Part shown: in pieces, positions 29,229 through 37,328 of the stretch | Numbering within the stretch: the stretch's first letter is position 1 | Layout of the letters: the number at the start of each line of letters is the position of its first letter | Assembly: GCF_032463525.1 (NCBI RefSeq) | Contig: NZ_CP135971.1 | Span: 3,844,001 to 3,908,000 of the forward strand | Direction: 5' to 3' | DNA: 64,000 nt | DNA from: Pseudomonas sp. DTU_2021_1001937_2_SI_NGA_ILE_001 | GTDB lineage: Bacteria > Pseudomonadota > Gammaproteobacteria > Pseudomonadales > Pseudomonadaceae | Program-made: the position numbers and the translations under genes | Notes under the pieces: model-generated | Database searches by the model: none | Told to the model about the DNA's origin: nothing | What the model saw: the letters and a program-made list of their open reading frames with translations, nothing else

Positions 29229-30602
29229 CGGCAGGCTCAGGGTCGCCGTCAGCCCGCCAGCTTCCCGGTTGCGGAGGTCCAGGCGCCCACCATGCAGCAC
29301 GGCAACGCGCCTGGCGATGCTCAGGCCCAGCCCGTAGCCCCCGGAGTTGGGATTGCGCGAAGCGTCGCCGCGCACAAAAGGTTCGAAGATACCCGGCAGC
29401 AGCGGCGCGGGAATGCCGGGGCCACGGTCGAGAATATCGATGTGCAGCGCCTGGGTGTCGGTGCGCAGTTCGACGCTCACCTGCCGGGCATAGCGCAAGG
29501 CATTGCCCAGCAGGTTCTGCAGGCAGCGCTGCAGCAGCAGCTCGTTGGCCAGAATCCAAGCGGCCTGACCGCTGACCGGCAAGGGCTCCTCAGGCGTGGA
29601 CAGTTCCTGGCGCAGCCGCAGCAACAAGGCGTGCACGTCGACCGGCTGCATGGCGTGCTGATCGGCGCTTTGCAGGTAGTCCAGGATCTGCACGGTCATG
29701 CGTTCCATCTCGTTGATGTTGTGCCGCAGCCGCTCACGCGGGCGCTCCTGCTCGACGCGTTCGATCAGCAGGCGCATGCGTGTCAGCGGCGTGCGCAGAT
29801 CGTGGGAGACCGCCGCGAGGAAGTAGGCCTGGTCATCGAGCATGGCCTTCAGGCGTTGCTGCATGCTGTTGAATGCCTGCGCCGCCTGGCGGACCTCTTC
29901 GGAGCCCTCGATGGCCAGTGGCGGCTGTTCGAGGTTGTCGCCCAGGCCGCGCGCTGCCTCGGCCAGGCGTTTGAGCGGGCGCAGGCACAGGCGCACGGCG
30001 ATCAGGCAGATGACCAGCACGGCAACGATACGCAGGGCATAGACCCGCAGCAGGTAATCGGCGATCAACACCCAGGCCGACTGACCGCTCCAGCCCTGCA
30101 GCTCTTCACCTTCCACCTCCAGCCAGCGGTCCTGGGCCAGTTGCACGGCGAAGTGCAGGTGCGCCTGGGCGGTGCGCAGGCCGAACAGGCTGTGCCAGAC
30201 GATGGGCTGGCCTTGGGTGTCAGTCAACCCGGTGGCGAGCAGGTGGATGCGATAGTCACGGCCGGTTTCATAGTGCAAGGCCTGGGTCAGCAGCATCTCG
30301 ATGCGCCGGCTGGCCCGGCCGGTCTCGGTCGAGGCATTGCGTTCGGGGCGCTGCGTGCGGCAATGCACCTGATAGTGAGTGCGCAGGCCGGAGGGCAGCG
30401 GTGCCTGGCAATCGACCTGCTCGATGATGGCCGCCGTGTCCCGCGCCATCAGGCGCACCGGCGCTTCCAGCACTTGCGCGAAGCGCACATCGAACCAGAT
30501 GCTGCTGGACGCCAGCTGGATGCCCAGCACGCCAATCACCATGATCACCAGCAGTTGGGCGAACAGGGTTCTGGGCCACAGGCGCTGCAACAGGGCACGC
30601 AT
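29202..30602 (-). CDS. Membrane sensor histidine kinase
   Basis: A 466-residue two-component sensor. Helix 1 is at about residues 13-30 and a periplasmic loop covers about 35-178. Helix 2 (about 185-206) leads into HAMP ([20 protein letters not shown]). The HisKA box has H267 in [14 protein letters not shown], and a HATPase follows (N box [11 protein letters not shown] boxes [11 protein letters not shown] and [12 protein letters not shown]). The start shares one base with the regulator stop (TGATG), so the pair is coupled. The signal is unknown. The divergent TonB receptor suggests a metal or siderophore link (inference). Confidence 0.92.
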   Translation of the reverse strand: MRALLQRLWPRTLFAQLLVIMVIGVLGIQLASSSIWFDVRFAQVLEAPVRLMARDTAAIIEQVDCQAPLPSGLRTHYQVHCRTQRPERNASTETGRASRRIEMLLTQALHYETGRDYRIHLLATGLTDTQGQPIVWHSLFGLRTAQAHLHFAVQLAQDRWLEVEGEELQGWSGQSAWVLIADYLLRVYALRIVAVLVICLIAVRLCLRPLKRLAEAARGLGDNLEQPPLAIEGSEEVRQAAQAFNSMQQRLKAMLDDQAYFLAAVSHDLRTPLTRMRLLIERVEQERPRERLRHNINEMERMTVQILDYLQSADQHAMQPVDVHALLLRLRQELSTPEEPLPVSGQAAWILANELLLQRCLQNLLGNALRYARQVSVELRTDTQALHIDILDRGPGIPAPLLPGIFEPFVRGDASRNPNSGGYGLGLSIARRVAVLHGGRLDLRNREAGGLTATLSLPLHQATLDQ

Positions 30603-31351
30603 CAGCGGTTGGCCAGGCTCAGCAGATAGCCTTCGTTGCGGAGGGTGACGATCTCTACCCCCGAGCTGCTTTTGAAGTGCTGGCGCAGACGGCTGATGCA
30701 CATGTCCACCGAGCGGTCGTCGGGCTGGTAGTCGCGGCCAAAGGCACTGCGGGTCAGCTGTTCGCGGCACAGGATGCGCTCTGGCGCCGCCAGCAGCTCG
30801 CTGAGGATGCGGTAGTCGGAGCGTGGCAGGGCCACCTCGTGTCGGTCGGCCAGGACCAGCAGGCGGCGCGCGTGGTCGAGGCGATGGCCGGCGAACGTCT
30901 GGCTGCGTGGCAGGCCGGTTTCATGTTCGGCCTCCGGTCGCGCCGAGCGGCGCAGTACGGCCTTGATCCGCGCCAGCAGTTCACGGGGTTCGAAGGGCTT
31001 GGTGACATAGTCGTCGGCACCGACCTCCAGGCCGATCACCCGGTCCAGCGCCGAGCCGCGTGCCGAAAGCATGATCACCGCAAGGTCACGATGGCCCTGC
31101 AACTGGCGACACAGGCTCAGGCCGTCGTCGCCGGGCAACATCAGGTCGAGGACCAGCAGGCTCACTGGCTCGCTTTGCAGGTGTTGCCACATCTGCTCGC
31201 CATCGGCGGCGGCCAGCACCCGGTAGCCCGCTTCGCTCAGGTAGTCACAAAGCAGCTCACGGATCTCGTCATCATCATCGACCACCAGCAGTGTGTCCCC
31301 ATACAGCGGCGCCGGGGCAGGGGCGGTGGCCTCATGCTCATTACATTCCAT
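30602..31351 (-). CDS. OmpR-family response regulator
   Basis: A 249-residue regulator: receiver domain with acidic pocket VVDDDDEI and phospho-acceptor D69 (LLVLDLMLPGDDG), conserved lysine in DDYVTKPFEP, and a C-terminal winged helix (RSVDMCISRLRQHFKSSSG). The start is uncertain: ATG 31351 gives a normal length, an in-frame ATG at 31366 would add five residues, and neither has a strong SD. Divergent from the TonB receptor with about 90 bases between them. Confidence 0.9.
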   Translation of the reverse strand: MECNEHEATAPAPAPLYGDTLLVVDDDDEIRELLCDYLSEAGYRVLAAADGEQMWQHLQSEPVSLLVLDLMLPGDDGLSLCRQLQGHRDLAVIMLSARGSALDRVIGLEVGADDYVTKPFEPRELLARIKAVLRRSARPEAEHETGLPRSQTFAGHRLDHARRLLVLADRHEVALPRSDYRILSELLAAPERILCREQLTRSAFGRDYQPDDRSVDMCISRLRQHFKSSSGVEIVTLRNEGYLLSLANR

Positions 31352-31440
31352 TACAAACTCATACATACGCGCAGTACAGCGTGAAGAAGCGGTTGATGAA
31401 AATCGTATCAAAACTCAACTGCGAACACGAAGCGATTACA

Positions 31441-33744
31441 ATGGCACCCTTTCGTTCTACCTGTTTTCACGCTCCCGCTTTCCACTCCTTCCCTTTGAAA
31501 CGCTCGACCCTGTTGCTCGCCCTGGGCTTCGGCACATTGCTCGGCGGCCACAGCGTACTGGCTGCCGAAGCGCTGGAGCTGAATGCCATCGATGTGCATG
31601 ACAGCGCCTATACCCCGGAAGACAGCACCGGGCAGGCGGGCTACACGGTGAAGAGCACGACCAGCTCTACCGGCCTGAAGCTGACCCCACGGCAGACCCC
31701 GCAGTCAGTCACCACCATCACCCAGGAACAGATGCAGGACCGCGCCATCACCAACATGGAGCAGGCCCTGGACGCTGCGCCGGGGGTCAGCATGAGCAAG
31801 ATGGAGGTCGGCGGGCGTACCGAATACCGCGCCCGTGGCTATGCAATCAGCAACTGGAAGGTCGACGGCCTGCAGTATCCGGGCGGCACCGATTTCAGCG
31901 GCGCCGGTTCGTCGCTGAACATGGACATGTACGAGCGCATGGACGTGGTGCGTGGCGCCAACGGCCTGCTGGGTGGCAGCGGCGACCCCTCCGCAACCGT
32001 CAACCTGATCCGCAAGCGCCCGACCCGCGAGTTCGGCGGCAGTGCCTACATGACCTACGGCAGCTGGGACAAGGCCCGCCTGGGCGCCGACCTGAACCTG
32101 CCGTTGTCCGAAGACGGCCGTCTGCGTTCGCGCTGGGTGGTCACCCAGCAGGAAGCCAACTCGTTCCGCGACCAGCAATCCGACCGTTCGCGCGCCGCGC
32201 TGGCCAACTTCGAGTTCGACCTGGACGACGCCACCACCCTGGGCGCCGGCTTCCAGTACGAGTACTCCAAGGTGGTCGGCGGTGGCTGGGGCGCGAACAT
32301 TCCGATCTGGTACGGCAATGGCAGCAAGACCGACCTGCCGCGCAGCACCAACGTGGTGCCGAGCTGGAGCTTCGGCGAGTACACCACCCGCACCGCGTTC
32401 GGCTCGCTGGAGCATCGTTTCGACAATGACTGGGCATTGAACGTCCACCTGGCGCAGAGCACCACCGATGCCCTCAACCATCGCGGCCTGGCCAAGGTCA
32501 ACTCGGGCGGTGGCGGTAATTATGTGGGCTACTTCAACGAAGATGGCAGTGGCGCCATTCTCAACGGCCTGCACAGCTCCACCGACACCACCCAGCAGTC
32601 CGGGCAGGTCGACCTGAGCGGCCCGTTCCAGGCCTTCGGCCGTACCCACCAGGCAATGTTCGGCTACAACGACAGCCGCACCGTGGCCTGGTCGCCGCAG
32701 TACACCTGCACCATGACCAGCGGCCTGCGCAGCAGCGCGCCGGCGCTGGGCTGCCAGTTCCGTGGCAACAACGGTTTCGCCATCAGCGACTGGCGCAACG
32801 GGGTGGACGACAGTTACTACATGAACGCCAGCCAGACCGGCCTGCACAGCAAGACCACTACGCGCCTGCAAGGCCTGTACGCGGCCACCCGGATCAGCGT
32901 CACCGACCCGCTGTCGGTCATCGCCGGGGTGCGCACCAGCAACTACGACGCGGTGAGCATTGCCACCTCGGGGACGCGCACCAGCCAGAGCGAAAGCGGC
33001 ATCGTCACGCCGTACCTGGGGGCGGTGTACGACCTCAATGACAACTACTCGCTGTATGCCAGCTACACCGACATCTTCACCCCGCAGAGCGAGGAAAATG
33101 CCGGTGGCGGCAAGATCGAGCCGATTCGTGGCAAGAGCTATGAAACCGGTGTGAAGGGGGAGTGGTTCGAAGGGCGGCTCAATGCCCAGGTGGCCTACTT
33201 CCGCACCCAGCAGGACAACAAGGCGGTCACCGACGGAGCGAACCTGACGCCTACCGGCGCCCAGGCCTACAAGGCGGGTTCTGGTACGGAAACCGACGGT
33301 ATCGACCTGGAAATCGCGGGCGCGATCACGCCGAACTGGAACGTCTATGGCGGCTACACCTACCTGCATTTCCGCCGGATCGACGCCGACGGTCGCAGCG
33401 ACCCTTCGCACCTGTTCAAGGCTTCGACCACCTACCGGTTGTCCGGTCCGCTGGACCGCCTGACCCTCGGTACCGGGGTGACCGCGCAGACCAACATCCG
33501 CGCGCTGTCCACCCCTGCCGGGCAGCCCAGCAACGGTGTGAGCCGCAGTGCCAGCGACGTGAACTGGTCCGGCTATGCGCTGTGGAACGCCATGGCGCGC
33601 TATGACATCAGCGATGACACCTCGCTGACGCTCAATGCCAACAACCTGTTCGACAAGCACTACTACACCCGCTACGGCTTCTACGCCGGGGCCATCTACG
33701 GTGACCCACGCAACCTGTCGCTGACCCTGCGTACCCGCTTCTGA
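31441..33744 (+). CDS. TonB-dependent siderophore receptor
   Basis: A 767-residue outer-membrane receptor. The ATG at 31441 gives a signal peptide ending GGHSVLAAEA; earlier in-frame starts lengthen it unusually. The plug domain follows (LTPRQTPQSVTTITQEQMQD, then MDVVRGANGLLGGSGDPSAT). A 22-strand barrel ends in the classical aromatic LTLRTRF. There is no N-terminal signalling domain of the FecA/FpvA type, so any regulation would be external. It resembles FhuE/hydroxamate-type receptors in general features. Ligand not readable. Confidence 0.92.
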   Translation: MAPFRSTCFHAPAFHSFPLKRSTLLLALGFGTLLGGHSVLAAEALELNAIDVHDSAYTPEDSTGQAGYTVKSTTSSTGLKLTPRQTPQSVTTITQEQMQDRAITNMEQALDAAPGVSMSKMEVGGRTEYRARGYAISNWKVDGLQYPGGTDFSGAGSSLNMDMYERMDVVRGANGLLGGSGDPSATVNLIRKRPTREFGGSAYMTYGSWDKARLGADLNLPLSEDGRLRSRWVVTQQEANSFRDQQSDRSRAALANFEFDLDDATTLGAGFQYEYSKVVGGGWGANIPIWYGNGSKTDLPRSTNVVPSWSFGEYTTRTAFGSLEHRFDNDWALNVHLAQSTTDALNHRGLAKVNSGGGGNYVGYFNEDGSGAILNGLHSSTDTTQQSGQVDLSGPFQAFGRTHQAMFGYNDSRTVAWSPQYTCTMTSGLRSSAPALGCQFRGNNGFAISDWRNGVDDSYYMNASQTGLHSKTTTRLQGLYAATRISVTDPLSVIAGVRTSNYDAVSIATSGTRTSQSESGIVTPYLGAVYDLNDNYSLYASYTDIFTPQSEENAGGGKIEPIRGKSYETGVKGEWFEGRLNAQVAYFRTQQDNKAVTDGANLTPTGAQAYKAGSGTETDGIDLEIAGAITPNWNVYGGYTYLHFRRIDADGRSDPSHLFKASTTYRLSGPLDRLTLGTGVTAQTNIRALSTPAGQPSNGVSRSASDVNWSGYALWNAMARYDISDDTSLTLNANNLFDKHYYTRYGFYAGAIYGDPRNLSLTLRTRF

Positions 33745-33765
33745 CCCCTATCAGAGCAGAAAGGC

Positions 33766-33958
33766 ATCGCGGCTGAACCCGTTCCTACCGGTACCTCTGA
33801 ATACCGGCATTCACCTGGTAGGACCGGCTTCAGCCGGGAAGAGGCCGGCAAGGCCAGCGCATCTGATGTGGATGCGCCGCACGCTTCGCGGCTGAAGCCT
33901 GCCGGTGTTTACCTCGGTTGCGGGCCACCCGGTAGGCACGGCTCAGCCGCGAAGCAGC
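33766..33958. repeat. Cluster of four REP-like elements
   Basis: After the receptor gene there are REP-type units: TCGCGGCTGAACCCGTTCCTACC (33767 on), the inverted TAGGACCGGCTTCAGCCGGGA (33819 on), CTTCGCGGCTGAAGCC (33884 on) and an inverted, degenerate GCACGGCTCAGCCGCGAAG (33936 on). Alternating orientation gives nested hairpins that could stabilise the receptor transcript 3' end. Confidence 0.75.
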
Positions 33959-33962
33959 GAGC

Positions 33963-35549
33963 CTACTTGACCTGCACCTTGGCGAAGTCCTGGCGCCCGA
34001 ACGGGTTGACCTGATAGCCGCTGACCGCCTTGCGCGCCAGCACGGCGGCGGTCGGGTGAGCCAGCGGCAGCCACAGGGCCTGCTGCTGGATCTGCGCCTG
34101 GGCCTGCTGGTAGAGCTTGCTGCGCGCGGCCTGGTCGCTGGTGGCCTTGGCGTCGCTGATCAGCTTGTCCAGCGTCTTGTCGCAGTAACGGGCGAAGTTG
34201 GTGCCCGACTGCACGGCTGCGCAGGAAAATTGCGGGGTCAGGAAGTTGTCCGGGTCGCCGTTGTCGCCCGCCCAGCCCATGAACAGCAAGTCATGTTCGC
34301 CCGCCTTGGCGCGGCGGATCAGCTCGCCCCACTCGATCACCTTGATCTCGGCGTCGATGCCGATCTGCTTGAGGTCCGCCTGCAGCAATTGCGCGCCCAG
34401 CCCCGGGTTGGGGTTGAGCAGGCTGCCCGACGGTCGTGTCCAGATAGTGGTCTTCACGCCTTCCTTGACGCCCGCCTTGGCCATCAGCGCCTTGGCCTTG
34501 GCCACGTCGTGCTTGTAGCCCGGCAGGTTCTTGGCGTAGCTCCAGGTATTGGGCGGGAAGGGGCCGTTGGCAGGCTCGGCGGTGCCTTCGAACACCGCCT
34601 TGAGGTAATTGGCTTTGTCGAACGCCAGGTTCACCGCCTGGCGCACTTCGGGCTTGTCGAACGGCGGGTGCTGGCTGTTGAAGGCCACGAAGGCGGTCAT
34701 GAAGGCTTCGGTCTTCTCGACCTTGAGGTCCTTGTCCTCGCTGGCCGCCTGGATGTCCATGGGCTTGGGCGACAGGGCGATCTGGCATTCATCGCGGCGA
34801 ATCTTCTGCAGGCGCACGTTGGCGTCCGGGGTGATGGCGTAGACCAGGGTGTCGATGGCCGGCTTGCCGGCGAAGTAGTCGGGGTTAGCGGTGTAGCGCA
34901 CCGCAGCGTCCTTCTGGAAGCGGCGGAACACGAACGGCCCGGTGCCGATCGGTTGGGTGTTGAGCTTCTCCGGGGTTCCGGCCTTGAGCAGCTGCGCGGT
35001 GTATTCGGCGGAGTAGATCGACGCGAAGCCCATGCTCAGCGTGGCCAGGAAGGTCGCATCGGCGCGGTTCAGGGTAAAGCGCACGGTATGCGGGTCGGTC
35101 GCCTCGACCTGCTTGATCAGCGCCGGCAGCTGCATCGACTGCGCATGCGGGAAGCCGCTCTGCGCCACCTTGTGCCAGGGATTCTGCGGGTCGAGCATGC
35201 GCGTGAAGGTGAACACCACATCGTCGGCGTTCAGCTCACGGCTGGGTGTGAAGTAGTCGGTGCTGTGGAACTTCACCCCCTGGCGCAGCTTGAAGTCGTA
35301 GGTGAGGCCGTCTGGCGACACGCTCCAGCTCTGCGCCAGGCTGGGCACCAGCTTGCCACTGCCCGCGTCGAACTCCACCAGGCGGTTCATCAGCACGTCG
35401 GCCGAGGCATTGGTGGTGGTCAGCGAGTTGTACTGCACCACGTCGAAGCCCTCCGGGCTGGCTTCGGTACACACGGCCAGGCTGGCGGCCTGGGCCAGTG
35501 GCGACAACAACAATGGGGCGAGCAACAGCGGGAGTGCAGCAAGGCGCAT
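33963..35549 (-). CDS. Family 5 extracellular peptide-binding protein (DppA-like)
   Basis: A 528-residue periplasmic binding protein. It has a signal peptide (LLLAPLLLSPLAQAASLAVC). Family 5 signatures follow: PSLAQSWSVSPDGLTYDFKL and LRQGVKFHSTDYFTPSRELN. Length fits dipeptide/peptide ABC systems. No permease or ATPase gene is adjacent, so it is an orphan component, presumably served by a dpp-type transporter elsewhere. Dipeptide specificity is inferred from the family. Confidence 0.9.
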   Translation of the reverse strand: MRLAALPLLLAPLLLSPLAQAASLAVCTEASPEGFDVVQYNSLTTTNASADVLMNRLVEFDAGSGKLVPSLAQSWSVSPDGLTYDFKLRQGVKFHSTDYFTPSRELNADDVVFTFTRMLDPQNPWHKVAQSGFPHAQSMQLPALIKQVEATDPHTVRFTLNRADATFLATLSMGFASIYSAEYTAQLLKAGTPEKLNTQPIGTGPFVFRRFQKDAAVRYTANPDYFAGKPAIDTLVYAITPDANVRLQKIRRDECQIALSPKPMDIQAASEDKDLKVEKTEAFMTAFVAFNSQHPPFDKPEVRQAVNLAFDKANYLKAVFEGTAEPANGPFPPNTWSYAKNLPGYKHDVAKAKALMAKAGVKEGVKTTIWTRPSGSLLNPNPGLGAQLLQADLKQIGIDAEIKVIEWGELIRRAKAGEHDLLFMGWAGDNGDPDNFLTPQFSCAAVQSGTNFARYCDKTLDKLISDAKATSDQAARSKLYQQAQAQIQQQALWLPLAHPTAAVLARKAVSGYQVNPFGRQDFAKVQVK

Positions 35550-35771
35550 GGTGAAATTCCTGTTCAGGTAGAGAGGGCTGTGGCCTTACGGCATGATGCG
35601 CGAACGGCGACAGCTCCGGGCCCCATCTGCCGGTGCAGTCTGGTCATCGACCTACCCTAGACGATGTACCGCCGCACGACAATCAAAGGCAGGCGACGAA
35701 TGGTCATGTGCCATTGACCGCGCCAGGCCGCGTCGGTGCCCATGTAAATGCAAGGCAAAACGCTTTGCTTG
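35550..35771. other. Intergenic region with no gene seen
   Basis: The roughly 220 bases between the peptide-binding protein start and the rpmB promoter hold only short frames without ribosome-binding sites or coding character. The leftward promoter must be here, but I found no convincing boxes. Confidence 0.5.
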
Positions 35772-35800
35772 TTGTTGCCCTGCGGGCTTTCTGGTATAAA
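35772..35800 (+). promoter_or_regulatory. rpmB-rpmG promoter
   Basis: -35 TTGTTG (35772-35777), 17-base spacer, -10 TATAAA (35795-35800) preceded by TGG. A GC-rich GCAGCGC follows at the expected start region, reminiscent of a stringent discriminator. This leaves a leader of about 140 bases before rpmB. Confidence 0.72.
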
Positions 35801-35869
35801 GCAGCGCTCTTTTCTAGGGCCCGGTTTCTTGCACACCTGCTGTAGCCGGTAAGACCCTTGAAGAAACGC

Positions 35870-35928
35870 GGCGCTCAGGCGCCAAATGACTGAGAGATAA
35901 GCGGCCAACCCATGCCGGGTTGGGCATG
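35870..35928 (+). promoter_or_regulatory. Structured leader before rpmB with competing hairpins
   Basis: GGCGC-TCAG-GCGCC forms a first hairpin (35870-35883). Then two overlapping stems compete: CCAACCC-N5-GGGTTGG (35905-35923) and CATGCC-N6-GGCATG (35911-35928). Only one of the two can form at a time. The second ends 8 bases before the AGAGG ribosome-binding site (35936-35940). Translational feedback is an inference. Confidence 0.5.
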
Positions 35929-35948
35929 TGGTTTTAGAGGGCTGAGGC

Positions 35949-36182
35949 ATGTCGAGAGTCTGTCAAGTTACCGGTAAGGGTCCGGTAACCGGGAATAACA
36001 TTTCCCACGCAAACAACAAAACCCGTCGTCGTTTCCTGCCAAACCTGCAGCATCACCGCTTCTGGGTTGAGAGCGAGAAGCGCTTTGTCCGTCTGCGCGT
36101 TTCCGCCAAAGGCATGCGCATCATCGACAAGCGCGGTATCGAGGCCGTTCTGGCTGACCTGCGCCGTGACGGCAAAATCTAA
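35949..36182 (+). CDS. rpmB: 50S ribosomal protein L28
   Basis: A 77-residue L28: [20 protein letters not shown] and the basic [20 protein letters not shown] are diagnostic. AGAGG lies eight bases before the ATG. First gene of rpmB-rpmG. Confidence 0.98.
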   Translation: MSRVCQVTGKGPVTGNNISHANNKTRRRFLPNLQHHRFWVESEKRFVRLRVSAKGMRIIDKRGIEAVLADLRRDGKI

Positions 36183-36193
36183 GGAGACTGATC

Positions 36194-36349
36194 ATGCGTG
36201 AACTGATTCGTTTGATTTCCAGCGCCGGTACTGGTCACTTCTACACTACCGACAAGAACAAGCGTACTACTCCCGACAAGATCGAGATCAAGAAGTACGA
36301 TCCTGTTGTGCGCAAGCACGTGATCTACAAGGAAGGCAAGATCAAGTAA
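36194..36349 (+). CDS. rpmG: 50S ribosomal protein L33
   Basis: A 51-residue L33 beginning [20 protein letters not shown] and ending VIYKEGKIK. The zinc-binding cysteines of the C+ type are absent, so this is the C- (zinc-independent) form. AAGGAG lies nine bases before the ATG. It follows rpmB by 11 bases. Confidence 0.97.
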   Translation: MRELIRLISSAGTGHFYTTDKNKRTTPDKIEIKKYDPVVRKHVIYKEGKIK

Positions 36350-36364
36350 TTGATCCGGCTTCCA

Positions 36365-36400
36365 GAAAAAGGCCCGTATCGCGAGATACGGGCCTTTTTC
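36365..36400 (+). terminator. Rho-independent terminator after rpmG
   Basis: AAAAAGGCCCGTATC-GCGA-GATACGGGCCTTTTT: a perfect stem with a tetraloop and T tract, just after rpmG. Confidence 0.95.
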
Positions 36401-36431
36401 GTTTTCGGCTCGTTGTATTCCGAAGCCGCAT

Positions 36432-36470
36432 ACGACAAGGCCCGCCTCCAGAGGACGCGGGCCTTGTCGT
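36432..36470 (-). terminator. Hairpin terminator after the I78-like gene
   Basis: Perfect 14-base arms ACGACAAGGCCCGC and complement with an 11-base loop, 15 bases after the leftward small gene. It lacks a long T tract. Paired with the rpmG terminator, it insulates two convergent units. Confidence 0.75.
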
Positions 36471-36485
36471 GGGTGTCAGGGTGGG

Positions 36486-36689
36486 TCAGCCGAAGCTGAA
36501 GCCGGTGATGACGTCCTTGTCATCGGTCTGCACGGTGATGCGGTTCAGGTCGTATTCCCTGGTGGTGATATCGCGGGGACCGTGGACCCGGTCACGGCCG
36601 GTCAGTTCGCCGATGTAGGCGCGTGCGGCCGGCACATAGCGGCTGCCGATCAGGTATTGCAGGGCCTGGATGATTTCGTCGTTGTTCAT
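36486..36689 (-). CDS. Peptidase inhibitor I78-like small protein
   Basis: A 67-residue protein. The C-terminal stretch VHGPRDITTREYDLNRITVQ, then DDKDVITGFSFG, matches the I78 pattern (R..G...T.DY...RLN...D..G.I), though the conserved cysteine pair is missing. The ATG at 36689 has GGAAG six bases upstream; longer upstream frames lack this. No signal peptide, so it would be cytoplasmic. Inhibitor activity unproven. Confidence 0.65.
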   Translation of the reverse strand: MNNDEIIQALQYLIGSRYVPAARAYIGELTGRDRVHGPRDITTREYDLNRITVQTDDKDVITGFSFG

Positions 36690-36770
36690 GCTCATCTTCC
36701 ATGTTGAGAAATTAGGATGCCCGGCGATCCGGACAGCCACATGCTCTCAATGGCGAAGCGGCTCCACGCG

Positions 36771-37142
36771 TTACATATGTCTATCGTTCTTTTCAAAGAT
36801 CACGTAGATCTTGCGGCATGTTTCCAGCACCTCCCAGGTGCCCTTGAAACCGGCCGGGATCACGAAACGGTCGCCGGCGCGCAGCGTCTTGCCTTGCCCC
36901 TGCTCATCGCGCAGCACCGACACGCCGTGGATGATTTCGCAGTACTCATGCTCGGTGTAGTTCACCGTCCATTGTCCCGGTTCGCCTTCCCAGACACCGG
37001 CGCCGAACTGCTGGCAGGGGCTCTGGTAATGGTCATAGAGGGTCTGCTGCGGGTCGCCCTTGAGAATTTTCTCCGGGGCCGGGCGATAGCGTTGAGGCTG
37101 GGTGGCGATTTCGGCGAAGTCGACGATGTTCTGGATATCCAT
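36771..37142 (-). CDS. Cupin-domain protein
   Basis: A 123-residue single-cupin protein of the DUF861 type: WTVNYTEHEYCEIIHGVSVL and LRAGDRFVIPAGFKGTWEVL are the two cupin motifs. Start set by AGGGG seven bases before the ATG at 37142; the frame extends 19 codons further without support. It is divergent from kauB. A metal-bound small-molecule role in amine or purine-related metabolism is possible but not shown. Confidence 0.8.
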   Translation of the reverse strand: MDIQNIVDFAEIATQPQRYRPAPEKILKGDPQQTLYDHYQSPCQQFGAGVWEGEPGQWTVNYTEHEYCEIIHGVSVLRDEQGQGKTLRAGDRFVIPAGFKGTWEVLETCRKIYVIFEKNDRHM

Positions 37143-37328
37143 GCGAATCCCCTGTGACGGAAAAGTATGAACGCGGCGTTCGTTCAATAAATTCAACATA
37201 TGTCCGCCAGAGCGGGGCTTCCTGTCAAATATATTGGTTTTGTCCGGTGGCTGGTTTAGGGTGGTGAGCGTTTTCGGCTGATCGCTACTCTATAGCCGAC
37301 CATCATCGACGATTAAGAGGACATGCGT

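Noticed and set aside
31705..33660. 651-residue open frame on the minus strand
   Set aside because: Antisense shadow of the TonB-dependent receptor, whose signal peptide, plug and C-terminal aromatic are all present on the plus strand.
33766..33958. CRISPR-like repeats
   Set aside because: The repeats alternate in orientation and contain internal palindromes, which is the REP pattern, not direct repeats with unique spacers.
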